NCBI RefSeq assembly: GCF_030811685.1
Contig: NZ_JAUSRF010000005.1
Location: 124,001-188,000 of the forward strand
Direction: 5' to 3'
Origin: Neorhizobium huautlense
Lineage (GTDB): Bacteria > Pseudomonadota > Alphaproteobacteria > Rhizobiales > Rhizobiaceae
DNA length: 64,000 nucleotides
Shown: piece by piece, positions 1 through 8,426 of the stretch
How positions within the stretch are numbered: the first letter of the stretch is position 1
Layout of the letters: every line of letters begins with the position of its first letter
Notes under the pieces: generated by a model
What the model was told of the DNA's origin: nothing
Databases searched by the model: none
What the model saw: the letters and a program-made list of their open reading frames with translations, nothing else
Made by a program: the position numbers and the translations under genes

Positions 1-64
1 TGTCGAGCAAAATCAACGCGGCTACCATGCGGCTTGGTGCCGGGCCTTGCAAGTGCGTGGCCAT
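1..64 (-). CDS. N-terminal fragment of an unidentified gene running off the left edge
   Basis: On the minus strand an ATG at 64 follows a good ribosome binding site (GGGAGGC immediately upstream) and stays open to the window edge, giving about 21 residues that begin MATHLQGPAPSRMVAALILL. The hydrophobic run after residue 13 would fit a membrane segment or signal anchor. It lies 60 bases downstream of the M24 hydrolase gene on the same strand and is probably the next gene of that operon. Too little is visible to assign a function. Confidence 0.4.
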   Translation of the reverse strand, partial: MATHLQGPAPSRMVAALILLD

Positions 65-124
65 GCCTCCCGAAGGTTTGATCGCCGCCCATTGTGTACG
101 GGCGGCGACGGCAAGACGGAATGC

Positions 125-1261
125 CTATTTTACGAACAATTGCCTCGGGAAATTGGTGAGTTTTTCATATCCGGTTTCGGTAATCGTGATCGTTTCAGAC
201 ATGCCGAAACCACGCGCCAGAACATAGGTATGAAACGTCTGGCCCGGTTCGAAAACCCAGTCGCAACCCGGTGCCGCTTCCAGCGGTTCGCCGCCATTCG
301 GCTGCAACAACAGGCCGACGGAATAAAACGTCTTGTTGGTATAGGTTTCGCGCAGACCGGCAGACAGTACGCCGTCGCGATAGATCGCATCGGGAATGAC
401 GGCCGCAACACCCGGTTTCACCGCGCGCATGGCTGCATCCTGAATGGCGATCAGCTGCTCGACAATTTTGTGATCATCATCCTGCACGGGGCCGACGCGG
501 ATCGGCCGCATGAACCGGGCGTGGTAATGCTTCACGTTCGGCGTCGTCTCGATCTGCACGATATCGCCGGCCTCGAGAATGCGGTCGGAATAACCGCCAT
601 GCAGGTGAAAGGCGCGTTCGCCGGACGACATGACGCCGGGACCGGGCAGGTCGCTGCCGGCGCGGATCATCGCGGCACACACTTCGGCGGCCATTTCCCG
701 CTCGCTGACGCCGACGGCGGCGCTGTCGATCGCTGCCTGCATGCCCGCTTCTGCAGCGTTTGCGGCGCGGCGCTGATAGGCGATTTCCGCCGGCGACTTG
801 ATCAGCCGCATGCGCGGCGTCATCAGGCTTTCGTCCTGCCATATTATGCCGGGCAGTGCCGATTTCAGGTATTCATAACGGCCGGCGGACAGCGGCCATG
901 CGGACAGTTCGATGCCGAGTCTGGCGGCTTTGCCGATCCGGCTGGCAATGGCGTTTGCCGCCACTTTCATGCGGTCGTCGCTGTCGCTCCACATTACCCG
1001 GTCGGAAAACACGCAGGTGCTGTCGAGATAATATTCCTCGACATCGCGGCAGAACAGCGTCGGTTCGCCTTCGGCCGGAATGATGGCGAATTGCAGCGTG
1101 CCATAGGCGCGGGTGAAATAGCCGGTCAGCCACGTCACGGTTTCCGGCAGAAAGGCGATCAGGCCATCCAGCTGCTTTTCGCGCAACGTCGTCTGGACAC
1201 GGGCGAGACGCTCAAGGAATTCTGCACGTTCGAACCAGTAGGCGGTTTTTACCATTGTCAT
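125..1261 (-). CDS. M24-family creatinase/ectoine hydrolase-like hydrolase (first of three paralogues)
   Basis: About 378 residues with the two-domain architecture of the M24B family: a creatinase-type N-terminal domain (residues 1-150) and a pita-bread domain (155-378). Canonical Xaa-Pro peptidases carry Asp-Asp-His-Glu-Glu metal ligands. Here the first Asp of the GDxVxxD motif is Glu238 (GDIVQIETTP), the His position reads YSVG, and the next Glu position reads FHTY, so the metal site looks lost as in creatinase and ectoine hydrolase (DoeA). That favours hydrolysis of a C-N bond in a cyclic amidine, ureide or amide over peptide cleavage; this is inference. The start at 1261 (MTMVK) has AAGGAAAG just upstream; the ATG at 1255 is an alternative. 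It lies 13 bases behind the amidotransferase gene, probably in one operon. Confidence 0.75.
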   Translation of the reverse strand: MTMVKTAYWFERAEFLERLARVQTTLREKQLDGLIAFLPETVTWLTGYFTRAYGTLQFAIIPAEGEPTLFCRDVEEYYLDSTCVFSDRVMWSDSDDRMKVAANAIASRIGKAARLGIELSAWPLSAGRYEYLKSALPGIIWQDESLMTPRMRLIKSPAEIAYQRRAANAAEAGMQAAIDSAAVGVSEREMAAEVCAAMIRAGSDLPGPGVMSSGERAFHLHGGYSDRILEAGDIVQIETTPNVKHYHARFMRPIRVGPVQDDDHKIVEQLIAIQDAAMRAVKPGVAAVIPDAIYRDGVLSAGLRETYTNKTFYSVGLLLQPNGGEPLEAAPGCDWVFEPGQTFHTYVLARGFGMSETITITETGYEKLTNFPRQLFVK

Positions 1262-1274
1262 CTTTCCTTGAGGA

Positions 1275-1976
1275 TCAGCCGTTCTGGACGAGTTCGGCAA
1301 AGCGTGTGAGCATCGTCTTGGCTTCCGCCGCCTCATGCGCCTGCGCCTTCAGGTCGTCGATATCGGCGCCGTCCTTTTCCATCCGCTCGCGGTTCTCTTC
1401 AAACCAGATCACGGCTTGCGACTTTGTCACTTCCGGGTGGCCCTGAATGCCCCAGATATCGGCTTGCCTGTAACGCCAGATCTGGTTCGGGCAGTCGTCT
1501 GAGGTGGCCAGCACCGTCATGTCAGGATGCTCTGCCTTCACCTCGTCATTGTGCCAGACGAACATGTGGACGTTGTCGACGAGATCGCGGGACAGTTTAT
1601 CGGTGGCGGCAGCTTCCGTCAGCGGCAGGTCCTTGTAGCCGATCTCGCAAGAAGTGCGGCGAAACACCTGATCCTTGCCGCAGAGCGCAGAGGCGAGAAT
1701 CTGGCTGCCGAAGCAGATGCCGAGCATCGGGATTTCCTTAGCCGCCGCCTCCTCAATCAGCGCGTGTTCGCGGTGGATGAAGGGCACATCCTCATAGGCG
1801 CCATGGGGGCTGCCGGAGAGAAAGATACCGTCATATCCCTCCAGCGAGGCCGGAAACTGGCCGTCATAAGCCCAGTAACGGTCCACTTTCAGGCCCCAGG
1901 CCTCGAACCGGTCGTCGAGCTTGGCAATCGACTGAAACTTGCGGCCATTGCCGAGATAAAGAAGGCGTCCCGCCAT
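1275..1976 (-). CDS. class I glutamine amidotransferase (GMP synthase-type GATase domain)
   Basis: A stand-alone GATase1 protein of 233 residues. The nucleophile elbow GICFGSQ places the catalytic Cys at about residue 88, and GIQGHPE supplies the His180/Glu182 pair, so the Cys-His-Glu triad is intact. An oxyanion-side motif FLSGSPHG is near residue 52. No synthetase domain follows, so the acceptor is unknown; relatives of this type hydrolyse glutamine or gamma-glutamyl compounds. The start at 1976 (MAGRLLYLGNG) is preceded by GGGGAACGAC. It is first in a minus-strand unit with the M24 hydrolase and divergent from pxpA across a long palindrome, which suggests shared control with the oxoproline genes. 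Confidence 0.85.
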   Translation of the reverse strand: MAGRLLYLGNGRKFQSIAKLDDRFEAWGLKVDRYWAYDGQFPASLEGYDGIFLSGSPHGAYEDVPFIHREHALIEEAAAKEIPMLGICFGSQILASALCGKDQVFRRTSCEIGYKDLPLTEAAATDKLSRDLVDNVHMFVWHNDEVKAEHPDMTVLATSDDCPNQIWRYRQADIWGIQGHPEVTKSQAVIWFEENRERMEKDGADIDDLKAQAHEAAEAKTMLTRFAELVQNG

Positions 1977-2000
1977 GTCGTTCCCCGTTTTTGATTTCTG

Positions 2001-2026
2001 AACACCATTGGTATACCGATGGTGTT
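2001..2026. promoter_or_regulatory. 26-bp palindrome, candidate GntR (FCD type) operator between amidotransferase gene and pxpA
   Basis: The 26 bases form an inverted repeat with a single mismatched pair: arms AACACCAT and ATGGTGTT around a core TTGGTATACCGA. The core TGGTATACC recurs at 8430-8438 between gntR and its divergent M24 gene. FadR-subfamily GntR regulators commonly bind TNGTNNNACNA-like palindromes, so the gntR product (7619-8275) is the natural candidate. It is centred about 38 bases upstream of the amidotransferase start and 86 upstream of pxpA, and could control both directions. Confidence 0.6.
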
Positions 2027-2099
2027 CGTGGCGCAATCGCGAAATCCATGCTGCGGGCGGGCCATTGTGCGATAGTGCGAAAACAGCGAAAGGGCAGGC

Positions 2100-2867
2100 A
2101 TGCGCATCGATCTCAATTCCGATCTCGGCGAAGGGTTTGGTCCGTGGGCAATGGGGGATGACGCCGCCATGCTCGATGTCGTCAGCACGGCCAATATCGC
2201 CTGCGGTTTTCATGCCGGCGATCCTGATATCATGCGGGGCACGGTGCGGCTGGCGAAAGAGAAGAGTGTCGCCGTCGGTGCGCATCCGGGGTATCGCGAT
2301 CTCATCGGTTTTGGCCGCCGCCGTCTGCCGGGCATTTCCATCTCAGAAGTGGAAACGCTGGTGGCCTATCAGGTCGGTGCACTGGCGGCGGTCTCCGCAT
2401 TGGAGGGCCATCCGATGACGCATGTCAAAACCCACGGCGCGCTCGGCAATGTCTGCGCTGATGATGATGCCATGGCGCTTGCCGTCGTGCGTGCCATCAA
2501 GGCGGTCGATCCAAAACTGGCCTTCATGGTCATGCCGGGCACAGCCACCGCGCGGGCCGCCGAAAACCTTGGCCTGACCGCCATCAACGAGATTTATGCA
2601 GACCGTACCTATGCCGACACGTTCAATCTAACGCCGCGCTCCGAACCCGGATCGGTCATCCATGATCCGAAAATGCTGGTCAAACGCGTGATGGCCATGG
2701 TGTCCGAAGGGCGCATTATTTCGACGTCCGGCAAAACCCTCTCCGTTCCGATCGATTCCGTCTGCGTGCATGGCGACACGCCGGGCGCGGTCGAGATGGC
2801 AAAGACCTTGAGGATGGGGCTGGAGAAGGCCGGCTGGACGATCGGGTCCGGGTTGCCGAAAGCCTGA
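2100..2867 (+). CDS. pxpA: 5-oxoprolinase subunit A (LamB/YcsF family)
   Basis: A protein of 255 residues, the usual PxpA length, with the family start DLNSDLGEGFG and the ANIACGFHAGD block near residue 37. PxpA acts with PxpB and PxpC in ATP-dependent ring opening of 5-oxoproline (pyroglutamate) to glutamate in the cytoplasm. Here pxpA is transcribed towards pxpC/pxpB, which lie 0.8 kb away on the other strand across a block of repeats. That is unusual, since the three genes are normally co-transcribed. Its promoter region is shared with the divergent amidotransferase gene and holds the palindrome at 2001-2026. Confidence 0.9.
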   Translation: MRIDLNSDLGEGFGPWAMGDDAAMLDVVSTANIACGFHAGDPDIMRGTVRLAKEKSVAVGAHPGYRDLIGFGRRRLPGISISEVETLVAYQVGALAAVSALEGHPMTHVKTHGALGNVCADDDAMALAVVRAIKAVDPKLAFMVMPGTATARAAENLGLTAINEIYADRTYADTFNLTPRSEPGSVIHDPKMLVKRVMAMVSEGRIISTSGKTLSVPIDSVCVHGDTPGAVEMAKTLRMGLEKAGWTIGSGLPKA

Positions 2868-2950
2868 TTTTTATCCATGTCTCCTCCTGCTCCTCTTTCT
2901 GCTCTGCCGCCACGCCCCTTTTCCTCCGCCACGCCGGCTCTCCTTTCTCC

Positions 2951-3088
2951 GTCATTCCGGCCTTGTGCCGGAATCCGGCAGCGTCGCCTCTGCGACGCAT
3001 CAGGCTCGCGACTTTCACCGAGAAGAAAAAGTTCTCTCACCGCGCAGACTCGCGGTAGCTGGATTCCTGGGACGAGCACAGGAATGAC
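2951..3088. repeat. palindromic intergenic repeat element, about 138 bp
   Basis: The outer ends are inverted repeats of each other: GTCATTCC opens the element and GGAATGAC closes it. Inside are local hairpins such as CCGGCCTTGTGCCGG, GCGTCGCCTCTGCGACGC and CCTGGGACGAGCACAGG. This mosaic of short palindromes is typical of non-coding repeats scattered between genes in Rhizobiaceae. Short open frames across it are not credible genes. It lies just downstream of pxpA and could form a bidirectional transcript end. Confidence 0.7.
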
Positions 3089-3246
3089 GCAGAGAAGAGG
3101 GCGTCACCGCTCATTACCCACCTGCAAAACCGGCGTAATCTGTCGCAAACAGAACATTAGGTGCGGACGATATACGGGTCGGATTCAACGAAATCAGTAT
3201 CTTGACTCCGAGTTCATCCCCGCATTTCGAGCCCGTGCGATACTTC
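3089..3246. other. non-coding gap between two repeats
   Basis: These 158 bases lie between the 138-bp palindromic element and the large inverted repeat. No start with a ribosome binding site, no family match and no clear hairpin is seen. Together with its neighbours it makes the 0.8-kb gene-free stretch between the convergent pxpA and pxpC. Confidence 0.5.
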
Positions 3247-3632
3247 GCGTGTTCCATCGTGGATACACCGGGAGGCGTCCCGGCGAGTTGAGCCGGCGCA
3301 GGGTATGAGGGTGAGACGCAAAACCTCATGCACTGGGTTCGCGGAAACTGGTTCTCCTCCGGCGACACGGGGGAGGTGTTGCGGGCATCAAACCTCGCAA
3401 TGCCTCTGAGGCCCGAAGGAAGCGCGCCGGGCGTGCCTGTGCGGCACACATGATCGCCAGTCGGTGGAAACACCGGGATGGCTTTCGCAGAGGAACCGAA
3501 GTCGCGGGCATAAACCGTCGAACGGGGCACTGAGAGGTGTCAATTACTAACTAAATTACGAGGCAGCTTTCAGTGCCCCGACCGCATGCCCCGCAAAACG
3601 CGGGTGTTTTTTGAAAATCTCAAGATCGCCAA
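3247..3632 (-). repeat. left copy of a roughly 390-bp long inverted repeat
   Basis: Reading the minus strand from 3632 to 3247 gives a sequence very similar to the plus strand at 35988-36388. Shared blocks include TTTTCAAAAAACACCCGC, CATGCGGTCGGGGCACTG, TTAGTTAGTAATTGACACC, CCCGCGACTTCGGTTCCTC, CACCTCCCCCGTGTCGCCG and CGCCTCCCGGTGTATCCACG, separated by diverged stretches and small indels. Each copy holds a perfect 10-bp inverted repeat, GGGGCACTGA / TCAGTGCCCC (here 3524-3579), able to form a large stem-loop. The frames differ between copies by indels, so the element is probably non-coding. It lies in the 3' space between pxpA and pxpC. Confidence 0.85.
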
Positions 3633-3679
3633 GGGACGAATCTGCTTTTTCCGGAGCGGTCGGTTCGACAATGACAGCA

Positions 3680-4639
3680 TCAGGTCCAGTATCGCTTGGC
3701 GCCCGGCTGGCAAACACTTTCGAGAACGGTGTCGAGACGCCGCTTTTCATCGATAAAAAGATCTTCGGCGGCGTCGGCGGAAATCGCCCTGAACCGAAAT
3801 TGCTGTCCGCTCGGCAATTGCGCCAGGCGAGCGAGATCGACCGAGGCAACCGTCGCGATCTTCGGGTAACCACCCGTCGTCTGGCCATCCGCGGACAGCA
3901 CGATCGGCTTGCCGGAGCCCGGCACCTGAATGGAGCCGACCACGGTCGCGTCCGAGATGATGTCATGGCCCTTGGCTGCCGTCAGTGACGGTCCGTCCAG
4001 CACCATCGCCATTCGGTCACGAGAGGTGGTCACCGTGAACGGTGCGCTGGTGAACGTCGTCCATGTCTCACGATCGAAATAATTATCCTGCGGACCCGGC
4101 ACGACCCTGATCGCTCCCGGCCTGCGAAACCAGGGCAGACCCAGCGTCCGGAGTTCCAGAGCCGCCGTTGCACCGAGCGTCAGCATGTCGCCAGCTATCA
4201 GGTTTCGCCCATCGAGGCCGCCAAGTCCGGTGCGCAAATGTGTGGACCGGCTGCCCAGCACCGGTGCCGTGCTGATGCCGCCCGAGATGGCGAGATATCC
4301 CCAGACGGCGCCGCGCAGGGCGCCGATTTCCAGTTTTTGGCCCTTGAGCAGGATATGGCTCTCCCAAGGTGGCGCCGACTGCCCATCGATCTCGATCCGG
4401 CAGGCGCCGCCCGTCACCGCGATCACGACGTCCTCATCGGCTTCGATCACGCCACCGGCCAGCGCAAACTCGATGGTTGCGGCCTCGCGATCATTGCCGA
4501 CAAGTGCATTGGCAATGGCGTGAGATGCGCGGTCGATCGCGCCGGACGTGGAAACGCCGAAGGCGCGAAAACCGTAACGTCCGCCGTCCTGAATGGTCAT
4601 CAGCGGGCCGTGGCGCAGGATTTTCAGGGTGTTGCTCAC
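3680..4639 (-). CDS. pxpC: 5-oxoprolinase subunit C (biotin-dependent carboxyltransferase-like family)
   Basis: A protein of 319 residues matching the KipA/PxpC family, with the N-terminal block GPLMTIQDGGRYGFRAFGVSTSGAID around residue 11 and QVPGSGKPIVLSADGQTTGGYP near residue 240. It forms the PxpB-PxpC part of 5-oxoprolinase, converting 5-oxoproline to glutamate using ATP. Its start overlaps the pxpB stop by four bases, so the two are translationally coupled. It is last in the minus-strand operon that begins with gntR, and its 3' end faces the large repeat. Confidence 0.9.
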   Translation of the reverse strand: MSNTLKILRHGPLMTIQDGGRYGFRAFGVSTSGAIDRASHAIANALVGNDREAATIEFALAGGVIEADEDVVIAVTGGACRIEIDGQSAPPWESHILLKGQKLEIGALRGAVWGYLAISGGISTAPVLGSRSTHLRTGLGGLDGRNLIAGDMLTLGATAALELRTLGLPWFRRPGAIRVVPGPQDNYFDRETWTTFTSAPFTVTTSRDRMAMVLDGPSLTAAKGHDIISDATVVGSIQVPGSGKPIVLSADGQTTGGYPKIATVASVDLARLAQLPSGQQFRFRAISADAAEDLFIDEKRRLDTVLESVCQPGAKRYWT

Positions 4640-5373
4640 GCGGCAATCTCCCGCACGATGATGTCGCCGCGTGCGACGCGACGATCCAGATCGTTTGCCT
4701 CGTCCTCGCTTATACGTCGAAAACGGATGCGGTCTCCGGCCTTGAGCAGGAATGGTAGGTCGCGCCTGACATCGAACAGTTTTGCCGGTGTACGCCCGAT
4801 AAAACGCCAGCCGCTAGGGCCGGGCAGCGAACTGATGCTCGATTGCTGGCCGCCGATACCGATGGCGCCCGCCTCGATGCGCTGGCGGGGAACGGCAAGT
4901 CGTGGTGTGTGCAGGATTTCCGGCAATCCGCCGAGATAGGCAAAACCGGGAGAAAAACCGATCATGTAGACGCGGTATTCGGCCTCAAGATGCAGGCGGA
5001 TAATGTCCTCGACTGAAAGGTCCTTCATCCGCGCCAGATCATCGAGATCGGCCGCATGTTCGCCGCCGTAGAGGATCGGGAATTCGAAAAGCCGCCCGCC
5101 CGTATCTGAAGAAGCCTGCAAGGCGGCGCGGTGCCCGAGTTCCGTCGCCATTGCCGCGCCCCGCACGACCTGCGGATCATAGATCACGGTGAGCGATCGA
5201 TAGGTCGGAACCGTTTCCAGCATGCCGGCCGGCGGATTTGTCGAAAGACAGGTGTCGAGCGCCAGAACCTGCCGGTTCGAAACCTCGTCGATCGTGCTGG
5301 AAAACTCCACTGTAACGGCGCGGTCACCGGCGCGGATGATGCGTGGATAGTTGATGTCAGGCGGGTTGTGCAT
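4636..5373 (-). CDS. pxpB: 5-oxoprolinase subunit B (KipI family)
   Basis: A protein of 245 residues with the KipI/PxpB signature GFSPGFAYLGGLP (near residue 140) followed by VPRQRIEAGAIGIGG and the PGPSGWRFIGRTP block. With PxpC it forms the ATP-dependent 5-oxoprolinase core. The start (MHNPPDINYPR) overlaps the 3' end of the hydroxyacid dehydrogenase gene by 17 bases, and its stop overlaps pxpC by four. The partner pxpA lies outside this operon, on the other side of the repeats. Confidence 0.9.
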   Translation of the reverse strand: MHNPPDINYPRIIRAGDRAVTVEFSSTIDEVSNRQVLALDTCLSTNPPAGMLETVPTYRSLTVIYDPQVVRGAAMATELGHRAALQASSDTGGRLFEFPILYGGEHAADLDDLARMKDLSVEDIIRLHLEAEYRVYMIGFSPGFAYLGGLPEILHTPRLAVPRQRIEAGAIGIGGQQSSISSLPGPSGWRFIGRTPAKLFDVRRDLPFLLKAGDRIRFRRISEDEANDLDRRVARGDIIVREIAA

Positions 5374-6304
5374 CGCCCAGCTTGTCCAGTTCGGCCAGCA
5401 CTTTCGTTGCCACCTGCATGCCGGTCTTTTCCAGCGCTTCTTGGGTCGAGCCGCCGATATGCGGCGTCAGGATCAGGTTGGGGCAGGCGAGAAGCGGATG
5501 ACCATCCTCGATCGGTTCATGATGCAGGACGTCCAGCCCGGCACCGGCGATGGTGCCGGCGTTGAGGGCATCCGCCAGCGCCCTTTCATCGATCAGCGGG
5601 CCGCGCGCCGTGTTGATCAGAAGACCTTGCGGACCGAGCATGGCAAGCCGGCGGGCGTCGATCGTCGGTGTCGCTTCGGGCACGCCGTGCAGGGAAAGAA
5701 TGTCCGCCCATTCGCAGAGCTGGTCGATGTCCTGCATCGGCAGGATGCCTTCCCTGATCAGGTCCGTTTCCGGTGTGAAACGCGAGGAGGCCGCGACCTG
5801 CATGCCAAAAGCCAGCGCCAGCCGTGCGACCAGCTTCGAAATATTGCCGTATCCGATCAGTCCGAGCTTGCGACCGGAGATTTCGAATGTCGGGTGAGTG
5901 ACGCGAAAATTGCCATTGCCGGTACGCGAGGCATGGTCGGCTGCAAGCAGCGCGCGGGAGCAGCCAAGGATGAGGGCGATCACCAGTTCGGCGACCGATT
6001 GTGCATTGGCGCCCGGCGTGTTGACCAGCGGAATGTTGCGCGCCAAAAGCGAGGGCTTGTGCACCTTGTCGGTGCCGGTGCCATGAACGCCGACCACCTT
6101 CAAGAACGGTGCCGCTGCAATCTCGTCAACGGAAAGCCCGTGATTGCGGGTGATGACCACTTCGGCTTCGGCCAGAAACGGCCGCAGCGTATCGAGCCGC
6201 GTATCCACTGCCGTGTGAACCTCAAGTCCCCGGCCTTCCAGAAGCCGCACCGCAGTTTCGGCAATCGGCTGGACGATCAGGCACTTTCGCGGCGAATGCT
6301 GCAT
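5357..6304 (-). CDS. D-isomer-specific 2-hydroxyacid dehydrogenase (NAD-dependent)
   Basis: 315 residues from the ATG at 6304 (MQHSPRKCLIVQP). That start follows the upstream stop by one base (TGAAATG), which argues for translational coupling. The family landmarks are complete: NTPGANAQSVAELV, the dinucleotide fold KLGLIGYGNISKLVARLA, the substrate Arg in INTARGPLIDE, the Glu in HHEPIEDGHPLL and the catalytic His in LTPHIGGSTQEA. It would interconvert a 2-keto acid and a D-2-hydroxy acid in the cytoplasm. Its place between an N-carbamoylase and the oxoprolinase genes suggests it handles a keto or hydroxy acid from the same substrate family; the substrate is not evident. Confidence 0.85.
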   Translation of the reverse strand: MQHSPRKCLIVQPIAETAVRLLEGRGLEVHTAVDTRLDTLRPFLAEAEVVITRNHGLSVDEIAAAPFLKVVGVHGTGTDKVHKPSLLARNIPLVNTPGANAQSVAELVIALILGCSRALLAADHASRTGNGNFRVTHPTFEISGRKLGLIGYGNISKLVARLALAFGMQVAASSRFTPETDLIREGILPMQDIDQLCEWADILSLHGVPEATPTIDARRLAMLGPQGLLINTARGPLIDERALADALNAGTIAGAGLDVLHHEPIEDGHPLLACPNLILTPHIGGSTQEALEKTGMQVATKVLAELDKLGDAQPA

Positions 6305-6305
6305 T

Positions 6306-7619
6306 TCATCTCTCCAGTGGCGGATCGAGGCAGAGCGCGGAAAGCAGGCGGGCGGCCTCGGCAAAGTCTGCCATCTCCATCTGCTCGTCCGGATTGTGGC
6401 TTCCATTGGCGTTGCGAATGAAGATCATGCCGGTCGGAACACCGGCATCGGCAAACACCGCCGCGTCGTGACCGGCGCCACAGGCCATGGTCAGCGTGTC
6501 GATCCCGTGTTCACCGGCAAGTGCTTCGAAGGATTGAACGATAGCATCGTCCATTTTTGCCGGTTTGCTGTCGGTCAAACGTCCAAGCTCGAATGTCACC
6601 TGATGCGCGGTTTCGATGCGGGCAACGGTGTCGCGGACGATGCTCTGCATCGCCGTCAGCGTTTCCGGCTCCTGACTGCGGATGTCGAGTGCAAAGCTCA
6701 GTTTGCCGGCAACCTTGCTGAAGGCCGCTTCATTGGCGTCGGTGGAAAACTGGCCGAAGGTGATGACCAGATCCGCACCGGCTTCGGCGAGTGCGATCCA
6801 CGCCTTGTCGAGTTCCGTCACCAGCGCTGCCGCTGCCCGCACCGCGTCGCTGCGATATTCCCGCGGCGTTGCCCCGGAATGTGCGTAGACCCCGATGCAT
6901 TTCGCATCGCGATACCGGAAGGAGCCGCGAATTCCGGTGACAATGCCGAGCGGGATGTCACGTTCGATCAGCACCGGCCCCTGTTCGATATGCGGTTCGA
7001 TGAACATGGCGATATCGGCCGGATCGAGATAGGATGTGCCGGTCTTGAGAAAGGCGGTGTCGCCACCCGCTGCATCGATGGCGGCACCGAGTGTTATCTG
7101 GTCCGAAGAGCGCGTCACCTGATCGAGTTCGCGCGCCGTCAGCCGGCCGAAGGCCGCGCGGCTGCCGATATAGGAGGCGCCGAACCATGTGCTTTCTTCG
7201 GCGCGGATCGCCATGATGGTGATGTCGCGCGGTGGGCGGATGTTGCTGCGGACGTAACCGGATACGACGGCAAGGCCCATGAGGACGCCGGCCGCGCCAT
7301 CGAAATTGCCGCCCATGGGCACGGAATCCAGATGGGAGCCGATGAAGATGCCCGGTCCCTGATCGCGGCCTTTCAGCGTCATGTAGAGATTGCAGCCGGG
7401 ATCGGTGCGGGTTTCAAGGCCGAGCTTACGGGCTTCGCGGCGCACCATGTCATGAGCGATCTGCTCGCCGAGGCCATAGGAAGTTCGTGTGATACCGCGA
7501 AGATTGCCGGTGCGGCGCTTCAGCTCTTCGAACAGTCTTTCAGCAAGCGCGATATCGACCGGTACGTGGTTCGATTGCTCTGTCGCCTGGCGTTGCGCTG
7601 CGTCTGAATGGGCAGTCAT
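6306..7619 (-). CDS. M20 amidohydrolase: N-carbamoyl-L-amino-acid hydrolase / allantoate amidohydrolase family
   Basis: 437 residues, the family length. The bimetal site is visible: His96 in GSHLDSV, Asp107 in GGNFDGAAG, the acid pair near 141-142 in RAEEST, His210 in EPHIEQG and the C-terminal His in NGSHNPDEQ near residue 408. The EPHIEQGP motif is typical of the hydantoinase/carbamoylase branch (L-carbamoylase, beta-ureidopropionase, allantoate amidohydrolase). It would release CO2 and ammonia from an N-carbamoyl amino acid or similar ureide. The ATG overlaps the gntR stop by one base (TGATG). With the D-specific carbamoylase at 20239 the window holds carbamoylases of both structural classes; L-preference is inferred from family. 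Confidence 0.85.
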   Translation of the reverse strand: MTAHSDAAQRQATEQSNHVPVDIALAERLFEELKRRTGNLRGITRTSYGLGEQIAHDMVRREARKLGLETRTDPGCNLYMTLKGRDQGPGIFIGSHLDSVPMGGNFDGAAGVLMGLAVVSGYVRSNIRPPRDITIMAIRAEESTWFGASYIGSRAAFGRLTARELDQVTRSSDQITLGAAIDAAGGDTAFLKTGTSYLDPADIAMFIEPHIEQGPVLIERDIPLGIVTGIRGSFRYRDAKCIGVYAHSGATPREYRSDAVRAAAALVTELDKAWIALAEAGADLVITFGQFSTDANEAAFSKVAGKLSFALDIRSQEPETLTAMQSIVRDTVARIETAHQVTFELGRLTDSKPAKMDDAIVQSFEALAGEHGIDTLTMACGAGHDAAVFADAGVPTGMIFIRNANGSHNPDEQMEMADFAEAARLLSALCLDPPLER

Positions 7620-8275
7620 CAGCGGGCCAATCTTTTGATAATGCTGTCACGGACATGCGCAAGGTGCTGGCGCATCGCATCGGCGGCATCGTCTGCCCGG
7701 CCGTCGCGCAGGGCGGTCACGATGTCGAGGTGTTCCTGACAGGTTACCTCGAAGCGTTCGGGAATGCTTCTGAGGTCAAAAATCTGCGTCTGACGTCTAA
7801 GTGTGCGGATGATCTGCGCCAGTTGCGGATTGCCGGCGGCCTCGCCGATGCCGTCATGCAGGCGGTCGTCCACATCGCGAACCGATCCACGATCCGGCTT
7901 GCCATCGGGTGCTGTCGCGCTGTGCAGCAAATCCTTGAGGTCGGCCTCTAGCGCTCCCAGTATCTCCGGCGGCATGTGTCCGGCCGCGAGCCTCGCGGCC
8001 TCCGGTTCCAGCAACTGCCGGATCTGCAGCGCGTCCATGTAGTCCTCGATGCGCATCTGCTTGACCTGCAGACCGCTCCGCCCCTGCCGGATCAGCAGGC
8101 CTTCGCCCTCCAGCATCAAGAGCGCATCGCGGATCGGCGTGCGGGACATGTTCAGCGTTTCGGCCAGCCGCCGTTCTGTGATCATCATGCCCGGTTTCGC
8201 CTGTCCGGAAAGAACCAGATTGAGGATCTGTTCGTAAGCCTGAAGGGCAAGGCGCTTGTCGGTCTCGATCAGCAT
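7619..8275 (-). CDS. GntR-family transcriptional regulator, FCD (FadR) subfamily
   Basis: About 218 residues with an N-terminal winged helix-turn-helix (PGMMITERRLAETLNMSRTPIRDAL, about 28-55) and a C-terminal all-helical FCD ligand domain, including DDRLHDGIGEAAGNPQL and a late QEHLDIVTAL metal-type His. FCD regulators usually bind carboxylic or amino-acid metabolites. The ATG at 8275 (MLIETDKR) is preferred; an in-frame ATG at 8299 adds eight mostly acidic residues and has a poorer ribosome binding site. It heads the minus-strand operon and faces the divergent M24 gene, with a TGGTATACCA palindrome in between, so autoregulation and control of the divergent operon are likely. Confidence 0.88.
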   Translation of the reverse strand: MLIETDKRLALQAYEQILNLVLSGQAKPGMMITERRLAETLNMSRTPIRDALLMLEGEGLLIRQGRSGLQVKQMRIEDYMDALQIRQLLEPEAARLAAGHMPPEILGALEADLKDLLHSATAPDGKPDRGSVRDVDDRLHDGIGEAAGNPQLAQIIRTLRRQTQIFDLRSIPERFEVTCQEHLDIVTALRDGRADDAADAMRQHLAHVRDSIIKRLAR

Positions 8276-8426
8276 CGTCTCTGTCTCTTCCTCCCGCATT
8301 CCAGCGGCATCTCCGTGTGACGATTGGGTGCCACATCAACCTCGCATTGTCATCTCGCCAGCCTATCCGCGAAGGTCAAGTGCACAGTTTTTAAGCTTGC
8401 CGAAAATTTGTATTCCGATGGTTGAC

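Noticed and set aside
47..1309. Plus-strand frame of 420 residues opposite the first M24 gene
   Set aside because: Antisense shadow; the minus strand shows the full M24 fold and a proper start.
3114..3530. Small open frame inside the left repeat beginning MPRSTVYARDFGSS, with a matching start in the right copy (36101)
   Set aside because: The two copies share only the first 20 or so residues in frame; indels then shift one relative to the other, and no ribosome binding site is present. Non-coding similarity explains it.
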